64,000 nt of DNA from Odontesthes bonariensis (taxonomy: Eukaryota > Chordata > Actinopteri > Atheriniformes > Atherinopsidae). The stretch covers positions 20,668,227 to 20,732,226 of the forward strand of contig NC_134515.1 of assembly GCF_027942865.1 (NCBI RefSeq). The letters run 5' to 3'. Shown here piece by piece: positions 60,756 through 64,000 of the stretch. The notes under the pieces are model-generated. The model was not told where the DNA came from. It ran no database searches and worked only from the letters and a program-made list of their open reading frames with translations. Within the stretch, counting starts at the first letter, position 1. Each line of letters opens with the position of its first letter. The translations under genes were made by a program, and so were the position numbers.

Positions 60756-62665
60756 CTACACTGTATTAGAGTCTCCTTGTAGACCTCTCAGCGTCTTCTC
60801 ATCAAACCGGTAGGTGAGCTTCCTTTTCACCTTGTGAATCTCACCGGTTCTGGAATAATTTCTCAGCGCCCGTGCCATCTTCTGGTACGTCATGGTCTTG
60901 CGATTCCCCTTTCGCCGGCCCCACAGCTGCGCCAGGCTCTCCTTGTTTTGGGAGGAGAACTGAAAGGTGCCGGAGGAGGACTGGACCCACCAGATACAGC
61001 TTCGCATCGATGGCGTCTGAAGCATCTCAAACAGGAACTGGAACAGGCGCTCCTTCCTCTTTACTGCGGAGGAGGAAGTGGATGTAGGAACAAATGTGTC
61101 TCATGTGTGTGTTTGTGAACAGACATGCTGACGAAGAAGATTATTTTTTGTCGATTTTTTTTAAGTTTAGGATTTTTATACTCAGGAGCCCATGTGATGA
61201 TGCGTGTTTGTGTCTCAAAGTGCACATGTTTGTTATTATACCTGACAACGGTGCAAGGGGCAAGGAGCTTCTGTCCTTCCTGTCCCCTCTGTCAGACGGG
61301 GGAGATGGTGAATCTTGGTAATCGTGGTACTGAGAACTGCTTGACTGGGAATCTGAGTCAGTGTATGCAGGTGCCTCATAGGAGTAGGCAACGTGTTCCT
61401 GAAGCAAATAAAAACATATGCATAGTTATGTGTAACCATCCCAATGAATCCTAAATGAAACTTAACAGTTTGATGATTCTAAAATCCATTCTCAGAATGA
61501 TCAAGTTTGTTACACAATGATATATTTCAATACTAGCAATGGATAAGAGAGTTAAATTCAAAATTACTTGTTGATTAAGGTACTTGAACTCACCCACTGG
61601 TTGCCATGGCAATTAGACCAGACTGGATGTGGGACTGGCTCTTTGTATTCCTCGTTTGAATTGTGAGAGCCGTAGTGCCACTCATACGCATGTTGACCTG
61701 ACCAACTATTCTCTGTGGCGAAACAGACACAAGATCCGGTCAGTCAGAAAGTATAAAAGTACCCGCTAATATTCCACAAAGAGACATCCATAGCCATTAA
61801 TATGCAAACCTATTATCCTGGCCTCCTGGTGGGAGTGTGTGTGTATTTGTTGCCCAATGGTGGTAATAGATGATGCAGGTGTGTGAGCAGGCTGGACCTC
61901 CAGTGAATGCTCTTGTAGGTACTCCTCAATGACTTCCAGATCCACCTCAGGGCAGGAGGAGGGAGCTGCTCCACTCCAGGCCCCTCGGCCTCCACTTAGC
62001 TTGATCTCAGTCACATACGCCATCTGACAGCCACAGAGTAAGACAGCAGCCTTCAAACATCAGACACTCTCAAGTTTTTGCCTCCTTTGTAGGGATGAAC
62101 GTTTTGTGTGGCACATGCCATCCATCTTTTGTCAGCCATAACCTGAGGTGATAAAACACCCGCTTTTGTTTAATTTGTAAGATTCATCAATTTTGAATGA
62201 GCTTCGCTTTTCAATTTTTTTCCCCCCATGTTCGAGATGTTACTAAAGGACAGGGATCATTCTCGTGATACGATGAATCGAAATAATAGCTTGATTTAGT
62301 AAAACTCCTAAATGACAAACATCAGTTACTTTAACCCTGATAAATCAAACCGGAACCGTGCTGTGTGGTGCAGGGTTTGTGCATTGGAAAAGAGCCAAGA
62401 AACAACACTGTGGCCATGTGTATTTTAGTTTGACTGGCAAATTTATGTCACTGTTTACGTTTGCATCTGCATAGATAACATTCAGGTAACACTGATGTGG
62501 GGCTTGGCTCCGATTCCTACAAATGACCATGTACGTATCCTCAGTGTTCACATCAAATCAACAGCAGAATATTTTAGACAGACTCCAGCAGCTGGAAGTT
62601 TTATATGTTATAAAGAAACTACCAGAAAGTAATACCAAACTCACCGTCTCCAGTCCAGTCAACAT
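60756..62665 (-). CDS. Spi-subfamily ETS transcription factor (Spi-C-like), complete
   Basis: Spi factors (PU.1, Spi-B, Spi-C) bind GGAA sites and control myeloid and B-cell genes. Coding exons 62665-62645, 62023-61810, 61712-61594, 61398-61242 and 61063-60756 give 819 nt, 272 aa, with matching phases. The first exon is only MLTGLET, read from a donor at 62645 (ACG|GTGAGT) and an acceptor just before the second exon; if not used, translation would start at MAYVTEIKL (62023). An acidic/polar region ([15 protein letters not shown]) and a Ser/Asp-rich segment ([20 protein letters not shown]) precede the C-terminal ETS domain (about residues 172-255): [88 protein letters not shown] is nearest Spi-C; IWWV and GTFQFSS recall PU.1. 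Which fish paralogue (spic, spi2 or another) is not settled. Confidence 0.9.
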
Positions 62666-63060
62666 ACTTTAAGGACAATCTAGAAAGAGAGAACGACCTC
62701 ATCAGACACCAGAATCAAAGTTTCTAAACTTGAACAGAGAAGTGAAAGTCAATGTCTCTCACACATGCTTCTCTGACTTTTCAGAAATATGACAGCAAAA
62801 GACGAAATAAATCTCACCAAATGAGCACAACAAAGGATGTCTGTACCGTCAAAGTCAAAAGTACACCCGTGTGTCTGGTATAGTGAAGTAATATCCTCCC
62901 TCAGGCAGTGGATGATGATGAAGGGAGAATGTGAATGCTCACCTGTAGATGCCTCACCACCTGGTTGTCATCTCTCTTATAGTATTTGCACACATGCCCT
63001 CCTTCCCCCTCTCATTGGTCAACAAGTGTTCAAGTGGGAGCGGTTTGCAAAGAGAACAGG
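62666..63060 (-). promoter_or_regulatory. Probable promoter and 5' UTR of the Spi-type gene
   Basis: On the minus strand: an inverted CCAAT box at 63018-63014 (GACCAATGAGA), followed by the purine-rich GAGGGGGAAGGAGG (ETS/PU.1-like), then a TATA-like CTATAAGAG near 62980. A donor-like CAG|GTGAGC is at 62944 and an acceptor TTTCTAG lies just before the first coding exon, suggesting a spliced 5' leader. All by motif only. Confidence 0.35.
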
Positions 63061-64000
63061 GTAATTCTGGCTATCTGCTGATCTAATGATATATTTTGTT
63101 CACATCAACCTCATTTAAAGGGAGTTTCTGTACGCCCGTTCCTTACACAACTACACAGACTGTTAAACGACAGGTTTTAGGCAAACTGGATGAAATTGGG
63201 TCTACTTTTTTCAAATCATAATATTTGACGATTTCCTGTAATTGCTTCAAACAGTGTTTTTCACTTGTGCAGTTTTACTTCCTTGAAATCAAAGCACATG
63301 GCGTATCTGTGGTTTCTTATCATTGTATTCGCCACGGAGTGGGCACGAGTAGGTTAATTATGTGGCTTTATGATTTTGGTGCAAATTACTGATGGAATCA
63401 AACCGAACACCCACAGACACCTATCTGTTCTACCCAAAAACCAGGGCTGACGAGCGATGCCCTACCGCTTTTGCAAACATAGGAATCATTTGCAAGGTTT
63501 GTTGGTCAAAAACTTAGAATGATATGTTGATCTATGATATCTATAAATATGACTCGGGACACAATGAGATATAAACTATTTATTACATGAGTATACGATG
63601 CTTATAAAAGCTAAATAGCATACTTGTTAATCATACAACTTTCTTCTGGCGTTACTGACAGCGTTATAGCAGGTTTGTTCATCTTCACCTCTACTTTGCA
63701 CAACATGGCATATACTTGTCTGTCTTACAGATAGTGCATTACATTATTGTAAGAGATGAATGGTTTAGCAAACTACCAAGTTAACTTTTGACAGGTAGGA
63801 TGACATTGGTCATGATAAACCATTGCAGGGAAGCAAACAGGGACAGGCGTTACATCACACCCCGGGTTTAGCAGGCATGATGTCACACACACACACTTCA
63901 CTCTCCATGTGTACTTCATTGTTTCTAGCTAGTGTGCTTCTTCCTTTTTTATTGATACGTACGTTATTATTTCAGACGTAGATTCCAGCACACAACTGGC
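63061..64000. other. Upstream flank, no feature seen
   Basis: AT-rich sequence with a short (CA)n at 63886-63896. No exon, RNA or repeat was recognised. Confidence 0.4.

Overview
The window is vertebrate nuclear DNA, almost certainly from a ray-finned (teleost) fish. The coding exons are small, separated by introns with GT-AG borders, and encode vertebrate-specific families. The spaces between them are filled with teleost-type repeats: Tc1, hAT and Harbinger elements, a Penelope-like element, L2/RTE-type LINE fragments, TTAA foldback elements and long (CA)n tracts. There is no prokaryotic or viral gene organisation.

Layout. (1) 1-1140, plus strand: the last six exons of a cardiac-type troponin T gene (tnnt2-like), cut by the window edge. 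(2) 5290-17889, minus strand: a complete 14-exon plakophilin-1 gene (715 aa predicted), tail-to-tail with the troponin gene as in the TNNT2-PKP1 neighbourhood of human 1q32. Two adjacent DNA transposons lie between them. (3) 18-23.6 kb: repeat-rich spacer with a hAT-type element and a Penelope fragment carrying a hammerhead-like motif. (4) 23.6-41.9 kb, minus strand: a complete TEAD3-type TEA/ATTS transcription factor (428 aa predicted). It has a non-AUG start, a 12-nt AMNL microexon, and two in-frame 63-nt alternative exons that both encode the DNA-recognition helix. (5) 42-47 kb: transposon and LINE fragments. (6) 47.3-56.7 kb: mostly non-coding, with a possible small spliced gene at its left end and a CpG/YY1-type promoter candidate near 51 kb. 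(7) 56.74-57.10 kb, plus strand: two let-7 microRNA hairpins (let-7k-like and let-7a/j-like), followed by a poly(A) signal. (8) 57.75-58.98 kb, minus strand: a three-exon adenosine receptor, closest to A3/A1, with a probable GC-AG intron. (9) 60.76-62.67 kb, minus strand: a complete Spi-subfamily ETS factor (Spi-C-like). (10) 62.7-64 kb: 5' flank with no further gene seen.

The genes are functionally unrelated (sarcomere, desmosome, Hippo-pathway transcription factor, microRNA, GPCR, haematopoietic-type ETS factor); what links them is ancestral synteny. From memory, chicken chromosome 26 carries counterparts of several of them, including a let-7j/let-7k pair. No novel multi-gene system was found. 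The strongest candidate for new biology is the duplicated recognition-helix exon in tead3. Exon borders were read by eye from splice consensus and family alignment recalled from memory; nothing was computed.
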